Source of the DNA: Lewinellaceae bacterium
GTDB taxonomy: Bacteria; Bacteroidota; Bacteroidia; Chitinophagales; Saprospiraceae
Reading direction: 5' to 3'
NCBI GenBank assembly: GCA_020636005.1
Contig: JACJYR010000001.1
Location: forward strand, 2,304,001-2,368,000
DNA: 64,000 nt
Positions within the stretch are counted from its first letter, which is position 1. Every line of letters starts with the position of its first letter. The notes under the pieces are model-generated. The model was not told the DNA's origin. It did not search any database and was given only the letters and a program-made list of their open reading frames with translations. Positions 50,039-58,695 of the stretch are shown piece after piece. The translations under genes were made by a program, and so were the position numbers.

Positions 50039-50632
50039 ATGTTCATCATACAGGAAATACTCGTCAGCGACGATGTGCTCCGGGAGCAGTTCCTCTGCAA
50101 GCTGGATGCCTGCAAAGGAGCCTGCTGCTGGGAAGGCGATTTCGGCGCCCCCCTGGAAGACGAAGAACTGGAAACGTTGCGGCAGGTGTACGGGGAGGTA
50201 AAACCTTTCCTCCGGCCAGCCGGCATCGAAGCGCTGGAGGAAAAAGGCCTGTTCACCTGGTTCGACAAAATGGACGGCTTCGGCACCACCCTGCTGGAAG
50301 ACGGTGCCTGTGCCTACCTGACTTTCGATGAAAAAGGCATCGCCAAATGCGGCATCGAAAAAGCCTGGGAAGCTGGGGCCACCAACTTCCGTAAGCCCAT
50401 TTCCTGCCACCTTTATCCCGTGCGGGTGGCCAGGAACGAGGCGGTGGGCTTCGAGGCGCTGAACTACGATCGCTGGGACATCTGTTCCCCGGCCTGCCAG
50501 GCTGGCCAGGCCGCCCAACTGCCCATCTACCGCTTTGTGAAAGAAGCCATTGTCCGCAAATATGGCGAGGCGTTTTACACAGAACTGGACGCTGTGGCCA
50601 CCGACCTGTTGAAGAAGGAAAAGCGCACTTGA
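50039..50632 (+). CDS. DUF3109 Cys-rich protein
   Basis: The protein has 197 residues. The cysteines lie in FLCKLDACKGACCWEGDFG, ACAYLTFDEKGIAKCGIEKAW, ISCHLYPVR and DICSPACQAGQ. The pattern fits DUF3109, related to the YkgJ-type zinc or iron-sulfur-binding proteins of unknown function. The family is abundant in Bacteroidota. The protein is cytoplasmic. The length matches the family norm. Confidence 0.85.
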   Translation: MFIIQEILVSDDVLREQFLCKLDACKGACCWEGDFGAPLEDEELETLRQVYGEVKPFLRPAGIEALEEKGLFTWFDKMDGFGTTLLEDGACAYLTFDEKGIAKCGIEKAWEAGATNFRKPISCHLYPVRVARNEAVGFEALNYDRWDICSPACQAGQAAQLPIYRFVKEAIVRKYGEAFYTELDAVATDLLKKEKRT

Positions 50633-50769
50633 TAGTTTGAAAAAGGAAAGAGGCTGACCTGTTTGAATTTATCCCTAAACTGGAAATTGAGAAATTAGAA
50701 ATTATTTAAACACTGATGATCAATCAGTTGGGCTCCTTTAATTTGCTACTTCTTGCCTTGGAATAAAGT

Positions 50770-51471
50770 CTATTGGCCAAAATCGAAACTCTCAATCGAG
50801 CCAAAAAAGTAGGACAGGGTTGCCCCGAAGAAAACGTACAAATCCTTGCCGTCCGGGTTTCCCGTTTGGCTTACGCCATCGAGGTAGTCGTACAAGGTTG
50901 GCCGCCAGCCGCCCTCGAAGCCGATGGAAATATTTTCCAGCAAATCTACGCGCACCCCCAGCCCCACCGGGAAACAGAGCGAGGTTGCGTTGAAATCAGA
51001 CTCGGGGAAAAGGGCGGCATCGTTCGGGTCGGTCACCGAGACTTTTGGGTTTGCGTTGATCATGCCGAAGCCAGCAAAGGCATAAGGGGAAACCTGCCGC
51101 CGGAAAAGGCCCGTTTCGCCGTACCGCTTTCTGCCAAAGGGGTGGTACTCGCCGACTACGCTCACCTCCAGGAGGTTGGAAGAAAAACTCCAGCCCCGCG
51201 GGCGGATGGAACCTTTCTTGTCGTTTTTATCCGCACCGGAAATAAAGCCCAACACCACATTGATTTTTGCCTTCAACTTGTCGGAAACCTGGTATCGCAG
51301 AAAAGCGCCATAAGACACTTTCGTTTCCGACAGGGCTATCGGGTCGGACACCAGATCTCCCTGGTAATTGGCAAAGCCGCCGAAAATGCCAGCTTCTACC
51401 TTTTGCTGTGCTGCGCAGAGGATGGGAAAAAACAGGATGCAAAGCAGGATGAGGTTGTTCATAATGGTCAT
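50770..51471 (-). CDS. Outer-membrane beta-barrel protein (DUF6089-like)
   Basis: The protein has 233 residues; an internal start at 51462 would give MNNLILLCILFFPILCAAQQ, a clear signal peptide. The mature part (VEAGIFGGFANYQGDLVSDP, VSYGAFLRYQVSDKLKAK and LGVRVDLLENISIGFEGGWRPTLYDYLDGVS) is beta-barrel-like and ends near LSYFFGSIESFDFGQ, which fits the DUF6089 group. Its role in the outer membrane is unknown. Confidence 0.75.
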   Translation of the reverse strand: MTIMNNLILLCILFFPILCAAQQKVEAGIFGGFANYQGDLVSDPIALSETKVSYGAFLRYQVSDKLKAKINVVLGFISGADKNDKKGSIRPRGWSFSSNLLEVSVVGEYHPFGRKRYGETGLFRRQVSPYAFAGFGMINANPKVSVTDPNDAALFPESDFNATSLCFPVGLGVRVDLLENISIGFEGGWRPTLYDYLDGVSQTGNPDGKDLYVFFGATLSYFFGSIESFDFGQ

Positions 51472-51618
51472 TGTGTTTGTTCAGGGGCAGTGCCCTTAAC
51501 AAAAAGTGTTCGGGAAATTATGGTAAAGAATATGGGTCGCCAGGGGATAGGTGAGGCCAGTTAGATGAGGAAAGCAGGGCGAATTTAAGAAATTTCAATT
51601 ATTGCCCACTAAAAGTTC

Positions 51619-54600
51619 CTAAACGGGCTGCGGGGCGAGGGCTGCCTTTATAATCTCCAGGATTTTCCTCGCCCCTTTCAGGGTTCGTACCTCGTCCCGT
51701 GTCATGATGAGGCTCCGGGTTGATTTCTTGATGCCCAGTCCGTTCTTCTGGCCGAGTGTGCCAATAAACTGGAACACCCGTTGGAATATTGTGCTGTCGT
51801 AATAGGGCGATTGGGGGTTTTCCACAAAATAGCATCGCAGTTTGCCATTTTTCAGGATGATGCGTTCGAAGCCCAGTTCCCTCGCCACCCAACGAAGCCG
51901 CAGTCCGTCGAACAGCTCTTTCACCTGTTCGGGTATTTTGCCAAACCGATCCCGCAGTTGCTCGCCGAATTTTATCAGTTCCTCCTCGGTTTCAATTTGG
52001 TCGAGGGCTGTGTAAAGGCTCAGGCGCTCCTGCACGGCGCTCACATAGTCGTCGGGGATGAGCATTTCCACGTCGGTGTCGATCACCACGTCCCTGACGT
52101 AGCTTTTCTTTTTGTCAAACTCTTCTTTGAATAGGTCTTTGAAATCCGTCTCTTTCAATTCCTGCACGGCTTCCTCGAGGATTCGCTGAAAAGTTTCGTA
52201 GCCAATATCGGCGATGAAGCCGCTTTGTTCTGCGCCGAGCAGGTTGCCCGCCCCCCGGATGTCGAGGTCGCGCATGGCGATTTCAAAACCGCTGCCCAGA
52301 TCGCTGAATTCCTCAATGGTCTTCAGGCGCTTGCGGGCGTCGTGCGTGAGCACCGAGGTCGGTGGGCAAAAAAGGTAGCAAAACGCCTTTTTGTTCGATC
52401 GCCCGATGCGCCCCCGCAGTTGGTGGAGGTCGCTGAGGCCAAATAGGTGTGCGTCGTTGATGATCATCGTGTTGGCGTTGGGGATGTCCAGGCCAGTCTC
52501 GATGATGTTGGTGCAGGCGAGCACGTCGAATTTTTTATCAATAAAATCTATCAGCGTAGATTCCAGCGTGTCGCTTTCCATTTGGCCGTGCGCCAGTTGC
52601 ACGTCCACATCGGGGCAGAGGCGCTTGATGAGGGCGGTGATGTCGGGCAGCGTTTTCACCCGGTTGTGGACGAAAAAAACCTGCCCGCCCCGGTACACTT
52701 CCTTGTAGATGGCATCCTTGATCACCTCTTCGCTGAATACCCTCATTTCCGTATGAATAGGTTGCCGGTTGGGCGGTGGCGTGCGGATGATGGAAAGGTC
52801 GCGGGCGGCCATCAGGCTGAACTGCAGGGTGCGGGGGATGGGCGTTGCCGTGAGGGTCAGGGTGTCCACGTTCACTTTCAGGTTGCGCAGTTTCTCCTTG
52901 GCCGTCACGCCGAACTTTTGTTCTTCATCAATCACCAGCAGGCCGAGGTCTTTAAATTTCACCTCCTTGCTCAGCAGGGCGTGCGTACCGATGATGATGT
53001 CCACTTTGCCCTCTTTCAGTTTTTCAAAAATCTCCTTTTTCTCCTTGGCGCTTTTGAAACGGTTGACGTATTCGATGTTCAGTTCAAACTCGGCCAAGCG
53101 CTCGGAAAAAGTCTTGTAGTGCTGCAGGGCAAGGATGGTGGTCGGCACGAGCACGGCTACCTGCTTGCCGTCTGTCACAGCCTTGAACGCGCCCCGGATG
53201 GCCACTTCTGTTTTCCCAAAACCCACATCGCCGCAGATGAGCCGGTCCATCGGGTGGGGCTTCATCATGTCCTCTTTTACGTCAATGGTCGCCTTTTCCT
53301 GGTCGGGCGTGTCCTCGTAGATGAAGGAGGCTTCGAGTTCCGTTTGCAGGTAGTTGTCGGGCGGGAAGGCGTGGCCCTGGGCGGCCTTGCGCAGGGCGTA
53401 GAGCTTGATGAGTTCCTTCGCTATGTCCTTGACCTTCTTCTTGGCCTTGTTTTTCAGGGTTTGCCAGGTGTCGGAGCCCAGCTTGCTGAGCGAGGGGGGC
53501 GTACCGTCCTTGCTGGTGTAGCGGGAGATTTTGTGCAGCGAGTTGATGCTCACATAGAGCACATCGTTGTTTTTGTAAAAAATGCGCACCGACTCCTGCG
53601 TGTGGCCGTTTACGGTTATTTTCTCCAAACCGGAATAGCGCCCCACGCCGTGGTCAATATGCACCACGAAGTCGCCGGGCTGCAGTTCCCGCAACAGTTT
53701 CAGGTTCAGCGCTTTGTCCGCTGTGAAGCCCTGCCGCAGGCGGTAGTGGTGGTGGCGCTGGAAAATCTGGTGGTCGGTGTAGCAGGCGATGTTGAGGTCC
53801 AAGTCCACAAAGCCTTCGTTGATGGCCTTCATCACCGGCTCGAACTTCACCTGGGCGTCCAGATCCTCGAAAATGGCGTAGAAGCGCTCAATCTGTTTGG
53901 GGTTGTCCGTGAAAATGAAATTTTCGATGCCCTTTGCCACATTGCCGTTCAGGTCTTCGATGAGCAGCGAGAAGTTTTTGTTGAAACTGGGCTGGGTCCT
54001 GCCTTGGAAAATGAGAGCATGAGAGAAGGAGAGAATGAGAGGATTTTGAGGTTCGGCTGATCCGGACTGCTGATTGGAGACTGTGGACTGAAGACTAATT
54101 ATATTGAATTTACGGATGTCCTCAATGACCTCGTGGGGGCGGATGAAGGCACGGTCGCGGAAGATTTCGCCCAGTTCGCTGTCGTCCAGCAGGGGAAGGG
54201 TTTTGGCGAACTTTTCTGCTTCTTCAAAGCACTTTTGCAGTTGCTCCACCAGCCCCTCGAAATCTTTGACCCACACCACCGTTTCTGGTTTCAACACACC
54301 GAACAGCGACACTTTCTGTTCCCGGTTGAACTTGGTGTTGATGTTCGGCACAATGGAAACCCTCGCAATGTTCTGTACTGACAACTGCGTGAGCGGGTCG
54401 AAGGTGCGGATGCTCTCCACGTCTTCGTCGAACAACTCCACCCGGTATGGGTAGTCATTTCCGTAGGAAAAAATATCAATGATGGCCCCCCGGATAGAAA
54501 ACTGCCCTGGCTCATAGACGAAGTCTTCCCGCCGGAAGCCATATTCCACCAGCATTTCTATAATAAAATCCACATCCAGTTTTGCGCCTTGCGCTATTTC

Positions 54601-55047
54601 CATGCGGGCCTGTTCCAGCACCTGCGGGGCCACTACTTTTTCAAATAAAGCCTCCGGATAGGTGACAAGAATTTCGGGTGAGGCCGTGGGGGAGATGATT
54701 TTGTTGATGGCCTCCGTGCGCTCCAGTACATTGGTGTTGTTCAGTTCCTCGAAATACAGCGGGCGCTTGAAGGAGTCGGGGAAAAAGCGGACGGGCTTTT
54801 TTTCGAGGAGGTTGGCGAGGTTGTTTTGAAAATAGGCGGCCTCTTCCTTGTCGTTGGCAATAAACAATTGTGGTCGGGGATCGGCCAGGTAAGCGCCGGC
54901 AAAGACAAAGGATTCCTGCGCGCCGGCCAACCCTGAGAGGCGGACGGCGGACGGCGGACGGCGGTCGGCGGAGCGGAGTGCTTCGACCAGTTTACTGGTG
55001 CGCCGGTCGTCCCGGTAGAGGGCAAGGATGCGGTCGAGGTTGGTCAC
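51619..55047 (-). CDS. mfd: Transcription-repair coupling factor Mfd
   Basis: The protein has 1142 residues from the GTG at 55047; a TTG at 55116 would add 23. The GTG lies seven bases after a TACCTTTG promoter element, so the message may be leaderless. Mfd has a UvrB-like N-terminal module, an RNAP-interaction domain (QPGDFVVHIDHGVGRYSGLEKI), the helicase motifs GDVGFGKTEV (about residue 610), VIDEEQKFGV and TATPIPRTL, and a TRCF C-terminal domain. It removes stalled RNA polymerase and recruits UvrA. Two array-derived in-frame segments are present: about residues 25-36 (RSADRRPPSAVR) and about 314-346. Confidence 0.93.
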   Translation of the reverse strand: MTNLDRILALYRDDRRTSKLVEALRSADRRPPSAVRLSGLAGAQESFVFAGAYLADPRPQLFIANDKEEAAYFQNNLANLLEKKPVRFFPDSFKRPLYFEELNNTNVLERTEAINKIISPTASPEILVTYPEALFEKVVAPQVLEQARMEIAQGAKLDVDFIIEMLVEYGFRREDFVYEPGQFSIRGAIIDIFSYGNDYPYRVELFDEDVESIRTFDPLTQLSVQNIARVSIVPNINTKFNREQKVSLFGVLKPETVVWVKDFEGLVEQLQKCFEEAEKFAKTLPLLDDSELGEIFRDRAFIRPHEVIEDIRKFNIISLQSTVSNQQSGSAEPQNPLILSFSHALIFQGRTQPSFNKNFSLLIEDLNGNVAKGIENFIFTDNPKQIERFYAIFEDLDAQVKFEPVMKAINEGFVDLDLNIACYTDHQIFQRHHHYRLRQGFTADKALNLKLLRELQPGDFVVHIDHGVGRYSGLEKITVNGHTQESVRIFYKNNDVLYVSINSLHKISRYTSKDGTPPSLSKLGSDTWQTLKNKAKKKVKDIAKELIKLYALRKAAQGHAFPPDNYLQTELEASFIYEDTPDQEKATIDVKEDMMKPHPMDRLICGDVGFGKTEVAIRGAFKAVTDGKQVAVLVPTTILALQHYKTFSERLAEFELNIEYVNRFKSAKEKKEIFEKLKEGKVDIIIGTHALLSKEVKFKDLGLLVIDEEQKFGVTAKEKLRNLKVNVDTLTLTATPIPRTLQFSLMAARDLSIIRTPPPNRQPIHTEMRVFSEEVIKDAIYKEVYRGGQVFFVHNRVKTLPDITALIKRLCPDVDVQLAHGQMESDTLESTLIDFIDKKFDVLACTNIIETGLDIPNANTMIINDAHLFGLSDLHQLRGRIGRSNKKAFCYLFCPPTSVLTHDARKRLKTIEEFSDLGSGFEIAMRDLDIRGAGNLLGAEQSGFIADIGYETFQRILEEAVQELKETDFKDLFKEEFDKKKSYVRDVVIDTDVEMLIPDDYVSAVQERLSLYTALDQIETEEELIKFGEQLRDRFGKIPEQVKELFDGLRLRWVARELGFERIILKNGKLRCYFVENPQSPYYDSTIFQRVFQFIGTLGQKNGLGIKKSTRSLIMTRDEVRTLKGARKILEIIKAALAPQPV
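54010..54105. repeat. Degenerate GAGAATGAGAGG and GGACTGCTGATT arrays inside mfd
   Basis: The plus strand reads ATGAGAGCATGAGAGAAGG, then GGACTGCTGATTGG and GACTGTGGACTG. It codes in frame for a non-conserved segment of Mfd near residue 330. The second half matches the words after clpX at 17062-17098. Confidence 0.7.
54939..54972. repeat. GGCGGAC tandem array inside mfd
   Basis: Five copies of a GGCGGAC-type word encode RSADRRPPSAVR near the N-terminus of Mfd without breaking the frame. Confidence 0.7.
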
Positions 55048-55053
55048 GGGCGG

Positions 55054-55061
55054 CAAAGGTA
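55054..55061 (-). promoter_or_regulatory. -7 promoter element immediately before mfd
   Basis: The minus-strand sequence is TACCTTTG, ending seven bases before the GTG start codon. It suggests a leaderless or very short-leader transcript. Confidence 0.5.
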
Positions 55062-55241
55062 AGGGGAAGGTGTTATAGTCTTTGGGGGTGCTGCCGAAAT
55101 ATTTTGGCCCTGCCAATTGTCAGCCTCTATGCATTTGCTTTTTGGTAAATGTTAAATTTCCTATCACCGCCCTTTTCGGTCTTTTATTTTTAGTTGGGAT
55201 GGGCTACCTTACACTCCATCTATAAGCTTCTTGTCAATACG

Positions 55242-55249
55242 TACCTTTG
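55242..55249 (+). promoter_or_regulatory. -7 element in the leader of the T9SS cargo gene
   Basis: TACCTTTG matches the consensus in the 387-base gap between mfd and the next gene. A second copy, TACTTTTG at 55361-55368, is nearer. No other gene is seen in this gap. Confidence 0.4.
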
Positions 55250-55360
55250 AATACACCGATTACGCAGTGACTTCTGGACGAATTTTACACACCTGCCCGA
55301 TGAGACCGTAGAACGACCGCCGTGGAGCCGCCCCGTAAAAACGACGACCACGCTACCCGC

Positions 55361-55368
55361 TACTTTTG
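55361..55368 (+). promoter_or_regulatory. Second -7 element upstream of the T9SS cargo gene
   Basis: TACTTTTG lies 67-74 bases before an ATG at 55435 that starts MNKILSLFGV. Confidence 0.4.
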
Positions 55369-55459
55369 ATGCCTCCGACCTGTAATTCCTGAATCTTTTG
55401 ATTTTTCCTTCCTAAATTTTTTAAACCTTCTGACATGAATAAGATACTTTCTCTTTTCG

Positions 55460-57283
55460 GTGTGCCGACACACACACACACACACGACGTGTGAAAATTG
55501 TTTTCTGTTCAATCCCATCATTGCCCAGATATGCCCCTATTTCTTTCTTTTTATGACTTTCAGCCTATCCCTACACTCCCAAACCATCCAGGTTGGTTGT
55601 GACGAGCAGAATTGCGGTGGACTTTGCTACCAATTTACCAGCCCATTCGGCCCGGAAATTTTCCAGCAATGGGATTTTGGGGACGGTACTTCGATGTCTT
55701 GTTACTGTTCAGCTGTGGAACATTGCTATACCAATGTAAATACTTATGCCAACATAAATGGCACGACTACCGTAACTTTAACAGTACCAGGTATCGGACA
55801 ATGGACCGCCAACCTAACACATGCCAACTGCCAGCAAGGCATTTTCATTGGGAACACAGATGGTTCTGTTTCAAATTTGACAGATTTTACCTCCCTCCCC
55901 GGAACCTCTTTCACGGGCTCTGGCTTATCTAACAGAGTTTATGTATATGGAAGGGTAAACGTAAACAAAAGCTTTACTTTTACTTCCGCACAGATAGCGG
56001 TTTCACCGGGCGGTGGCTTTAATGTCTTTCATCACCGGGTATTGTCACTCCTTCAATCAACAACCGTTGGCGTTGCAGATGAATGTCCCTGCATGTGGCG
56101 GGGAATTGATGTTTACACGTTAGGGGTTTTGAGAACAGGACGGGCGGCTTTGAAGGATGCCCTCTACGCAGTGCGGCCTTTTAGCAGTTCGAACATCTCG
56201 CTTAACCTCACAGCTTTTTCAGACAACTATATAGGCATAATGGGGATAGGGGATTTCATCATCCCGGACGGTGCAAATACTTTTTCCGCCAACACATTTA
56301 CAACCACAAGTGGCCTTAAAGGCTGGTGCAACCCAGAGGTGGTCGCAGATCCATTTTACCCAAGCGGGAGCCAATTCTTCCAGCAGTTGGGCTGGGCGGG
56401 AGTTTACCTTGAGGACGTCAATAATTTCAGGGTGCCAGCTACCACTGCTGTGGTCAACACGTTTGACGGCCTCCACAATGGGATTTTTATGGTCAACTCT
56501 AATGCCCAGTCTGTGACCGGTGGGCAGTCTCAGCCAGGCATCCGGATGTGCCGCTTCCGGAACATGCTACGGGGCAGCTATCCTGTCAACTTAGGCGGGC
56601 ATGGCATTTACTTTCTCGACAATGAAGGCTCCCATTTCTTGGATCAACAGGGCCTTGGCCAAACCCTTTCCGGCAATCCTACCTTTGACGGGTGCGAGGT
56701 GGGCATCTATGCCGAATCCGTAGGCGGCGCTGCCGGAAGTACAGTGACAGGCCGGCAAAATTTCATGTCAACGGTGGAGACTGGTATCCGCATCCAAAGC
56801 GTCAAGGGCAATATCACTTCCACCCTTACCGATAACGAAATACATTCCGAAGTTGATTATGGGCACGACCCGGAGGGGAGCGCCGGGATTTGGCTGGAAG
56901 ACAAAAATACCGCCCTAACCACCCATCTGGTGGAAAACAACCGTATCACTGTAAATCAGCCTGTACCGAAACCTGGCTTCGGCATCATCCTGCGGGGAAA
57001 TTTTGACATGATCCCGGATGCCAACAATGTGACTATCCGAAACAACCCCGACATTACGATACAGGCCGGCCGGAGTTGCATCCACGTTACCCAATACCAT
57101 TTAGTGGACATCCATAACAATAAATACCCTGAATGCGCAGCTCCCGTCAGGGGGCGGGCTGTATGGTGTGTATATGGGCGGGGGGTTCCAAAACTTAATC
57201 CATTGCAATATTATCACAGGGCCAGTGGCCACAGGGACTTTGAACCCAACAATAGATGCCATGCGGTACAATGCCTCCATTGA
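55460..57283 (+). CDS. T9SS cargo, 5' part of a frame-interrupted beta-helix gene
   Basis: This part has 607 residues starting from the GTG at 55460. A PKD-type domain (FQQWDFGDGTSMS) is followed by right-handed beta-helix repeats such as VTIRNNPDITIQAGRSCIHVTQ. A stretch (FFLFMTFSLSLHSQ) resembles the end of a signal peptide. An upstream ATG at 55435 (MNKILSLFGVPTHTH) is out of frame by the (AC)9 tract at 55468-55485; one AC unit more would join them. Near 57130-57185 the frame breaks and the rest continues in another frame (57168-58610). The product is a secreted surface protein, probably active only when frames are restored. Confidence 0.75.
   Translation: MCRHTHTHTTCENCFLFNPIIAQICPYFFLFMTFSLSLHSQTIQVGCDEQNCGGLCYQFTSPFGPEIFQQWDFGDGTSMSCYCSAVEHCYTNVNTYANINGTTTVTLTVPGIGQWTANLTHANCQQGIFIGNTDGSVSNLTDFTSLPGTSFTGSGLSNRVYVYGRVNVNKSFTFTSAQIAVSPGGGFNVFHHRVLSLLQSTTVGVADECPCMWRGIDVYTLGVLRTGRAALKDALYAVRPFSSSNISLNLTAFSDNYIGIMGIGDFIIPDGANTFSANTFTTTSGLKGWCNPEVVADPFYPSGSQFFQQLGWAGVYLEDVNNFRVPATTAVVNTFDGLHNGIFMVNSNAQSVTGGQSQPGIRMCRFRNMLRGSYPVNLGGHGIYFLDNEGSHFLDQQGLGQTLSGNPTFDGCEVGIYAESVGGAAGSTVTGRQNFMSTVETGIRIQSVKGNITSTLTDNEIHSEVDYGHDPEGSAGIWLEDKNTALTTHLVENNRITVNQPVPKPGFGIILRGNFDMIPDANNVTIRNNPDITIQAGRSCIHVTQYHLVDIHNNKYPECAAPVRGRAVWCVYGRGVPKLNPLQYYHRASGHRDFEPNNRCHAVQCLH
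55468..55485. repeat. (AC)9 dinucleotide tract
   Basis: Nine uninterrupted AC units lie close to the start of a secreted-protein gene. Gain of one unit or loss of two would join the ATG at 55435 to the downstream frame. Confidence 0.85.
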
Positions 57284-58610
57284 CAATATCATTTATGATA
57301 ACCTCACTGTAAATTTTGAAAAAGGCACTGCTTTTCAAGGCACTTGTGGGATGAATGTGGATTTTAGGTGCAATCATTTTGCAGGCACACAACGCAATGG
57401 GTTATATTATACCGGTTCTGCCATAACTGGGCTACAAGCGAATAAAGGAAATACTTGGGAAGGAACCTATTTAGACTTTGCAGCCAAACATGATGGAGGC
57501 AATCCTATTTCAAACCAATACTGGGCAAGGCCAGGCACGATTGAATTCCCCCCGTCTATTAACACCACTAACTGGTTTTTTAACTCAACTATCCTTCCAC
57601 CGTGCCCGGCAGACCCCAACTGCAATTCATTCTTCGCTGGCGAAATATTGAATTATGGTGATTCTATCATAGCTGATGGCGGCATGGGTGGTACGGACGG
57701 CATGATGTGGTCGGCTGAAAAATACCTTTACACCAAGTTGAAGGACAACCCTTCCCTGCTCACAGGCAATGCGATGATGCAGTCATTTGTAGATGCGAAG
57801 GCGAATACACCGATGGGGCATTTTTACGAAATAGGGAAAGGTGTGCAATCCTTATATGAAATCGAAAGTAGTGTAAAGGCAATCCTTGACGCCAACACAG
57901 CGGCCATCCAATCGGGCATAGAACAAATGCAGGCGATAGATGCTGCGCTCCCGGAAGACCCTTCCTCTCTCCAATATGAAACACTGTTGGAAGATCGCCA
58001 GGATTTGTTGGACGTCATCCTAACGAAAAACCTGGAAAATGAAGCTATCTATACCGCCCTGCACGATGCAAGGGTGCAGGCTGCCGAAAGCCTGCTCACT
58101 GATAATGCTGCAATTTCAGCAACGGAAACCTTTGAACTCAACGAGCAGCAATTCTTCGACATTTTCCTGAACACCGTGGGTAAGGATAATGTACAGGCCA
58201 GCCCAGCCCAGTTGCAGGCCCTGGAAAACATGGCCCTGCAATGCCCGGAAGAAGGCGGGAGGGCCGTCCACTGGGCTATAGGGCTGTATGGCAACCTGAC
58301 AAGCACGACCATTGAGGCACAGGAATGTGAAATCGGCTTGCGGGAAGGCAAGCAGCAAAAAATAGAGGTGAATGCTTTTACCCTGTCCCCAAATCCAACT
58401 GCTGGCACCTGCCGGGTTGAATACCAGTTAGAAAAAGGCAGTGCAGGTGAAATTGTTGTATTGGATCAAACTGGGAGGATAGCCGCAATGTATCCTATCT
58501 CCAGCCAAACAGGCACTTTGGAACTGGACAACCTGCCCGCTGGGATCTATTTCGTTAGGCTAACGGTGGACGGCGATTTCCATAAAATAGAAAAACTGGT
58601 CAAATTTTAA
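57168..58610 (+). CDS. T9SS cargo, 3' part of the frame-interrupted beta-helix gene
   Basis: This part has 480 residues. It continues the beta-helix from the 5' part in a different frame; reading PSGGGLYGVYMGGGFQ upstream of the GTG at 57168 shows the natural junction. The C-terminus ends in a T9SS type A sorting domain (FTLSPNPTAGTCRVEY and LDNLPAGIYFVRLTVDG). The two parts together would make a protein of about 1050 residues. It is likely one broken gene rather than two. Confidence 0.75.
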   Translation: MYMGGGFQNLIHCNIITGPVATGTLNPTIDAMRYNASIDNIIYDNLTVNFEKGTAFQGTCGMNVDFRCNHFAGTQRNGLYYTGSAITGLQANKGNTWEGTYLDFAAKHDGGNPISNQYWARPGTIEFPPSINTTNWFFNSTILPPCPADPNCNSFFAGEILNYGDSIIADGGMGGTDGMMWSAEKYLYTKLKDNPSLLTGNAMMQSFVDAKANTPMGHFYEIGKGVQSLYEIESSVKAILDANTAAIQSGIEQMQAIDAALPEDPSSLQYETLLEDRQDLLDVILTKNLENEAIYTALHDARVQAAESLLTDNAAISATETFELNEQQFFDIFLNTVGKDNVQASPAQLQALENMALQCPEEGGRAVHWAIGLYGNLTSTTIEAQECEIGLREGKQQKIEVNAFTLSPNPTAGTCRVEYQLEKGSAGEIVVLDQTGRIAAMYPISSQTGTLELDNLPAGIYFVRLTVDGDFHKIEKLVKF

Positions 58611-58625
58611 AGGATAACAACCATA

Positions 58626-58675
58626 GGGGCCATGCAACGAAGGGATTCCAATCTGTCTTTGCATGGCCTCTTTTT
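58626..58675 (+). terminator. Terminator after the beta-helix gene
   Basis: GGCCATGCAA pairs with TTGCATGGCC around a loop of about 20 bases, followed by CTCTTTTT. Confidence 0.7.
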
Positions 58676-58695
58676 CTCTGCCAATTCTTCAAATC

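Noticed and set aside
52447..54060. A 537-codon plus-strand frame opposite mfd
   Set aside because: It is a mirror of the GC-rich coding strand, with no recognisable domains.
57168..57283. The overlap of two beta-helix frames as two overlapping genes
   Set aside because: Sequence on either side continues the same fold, so a single gene with a frame break is simpler.
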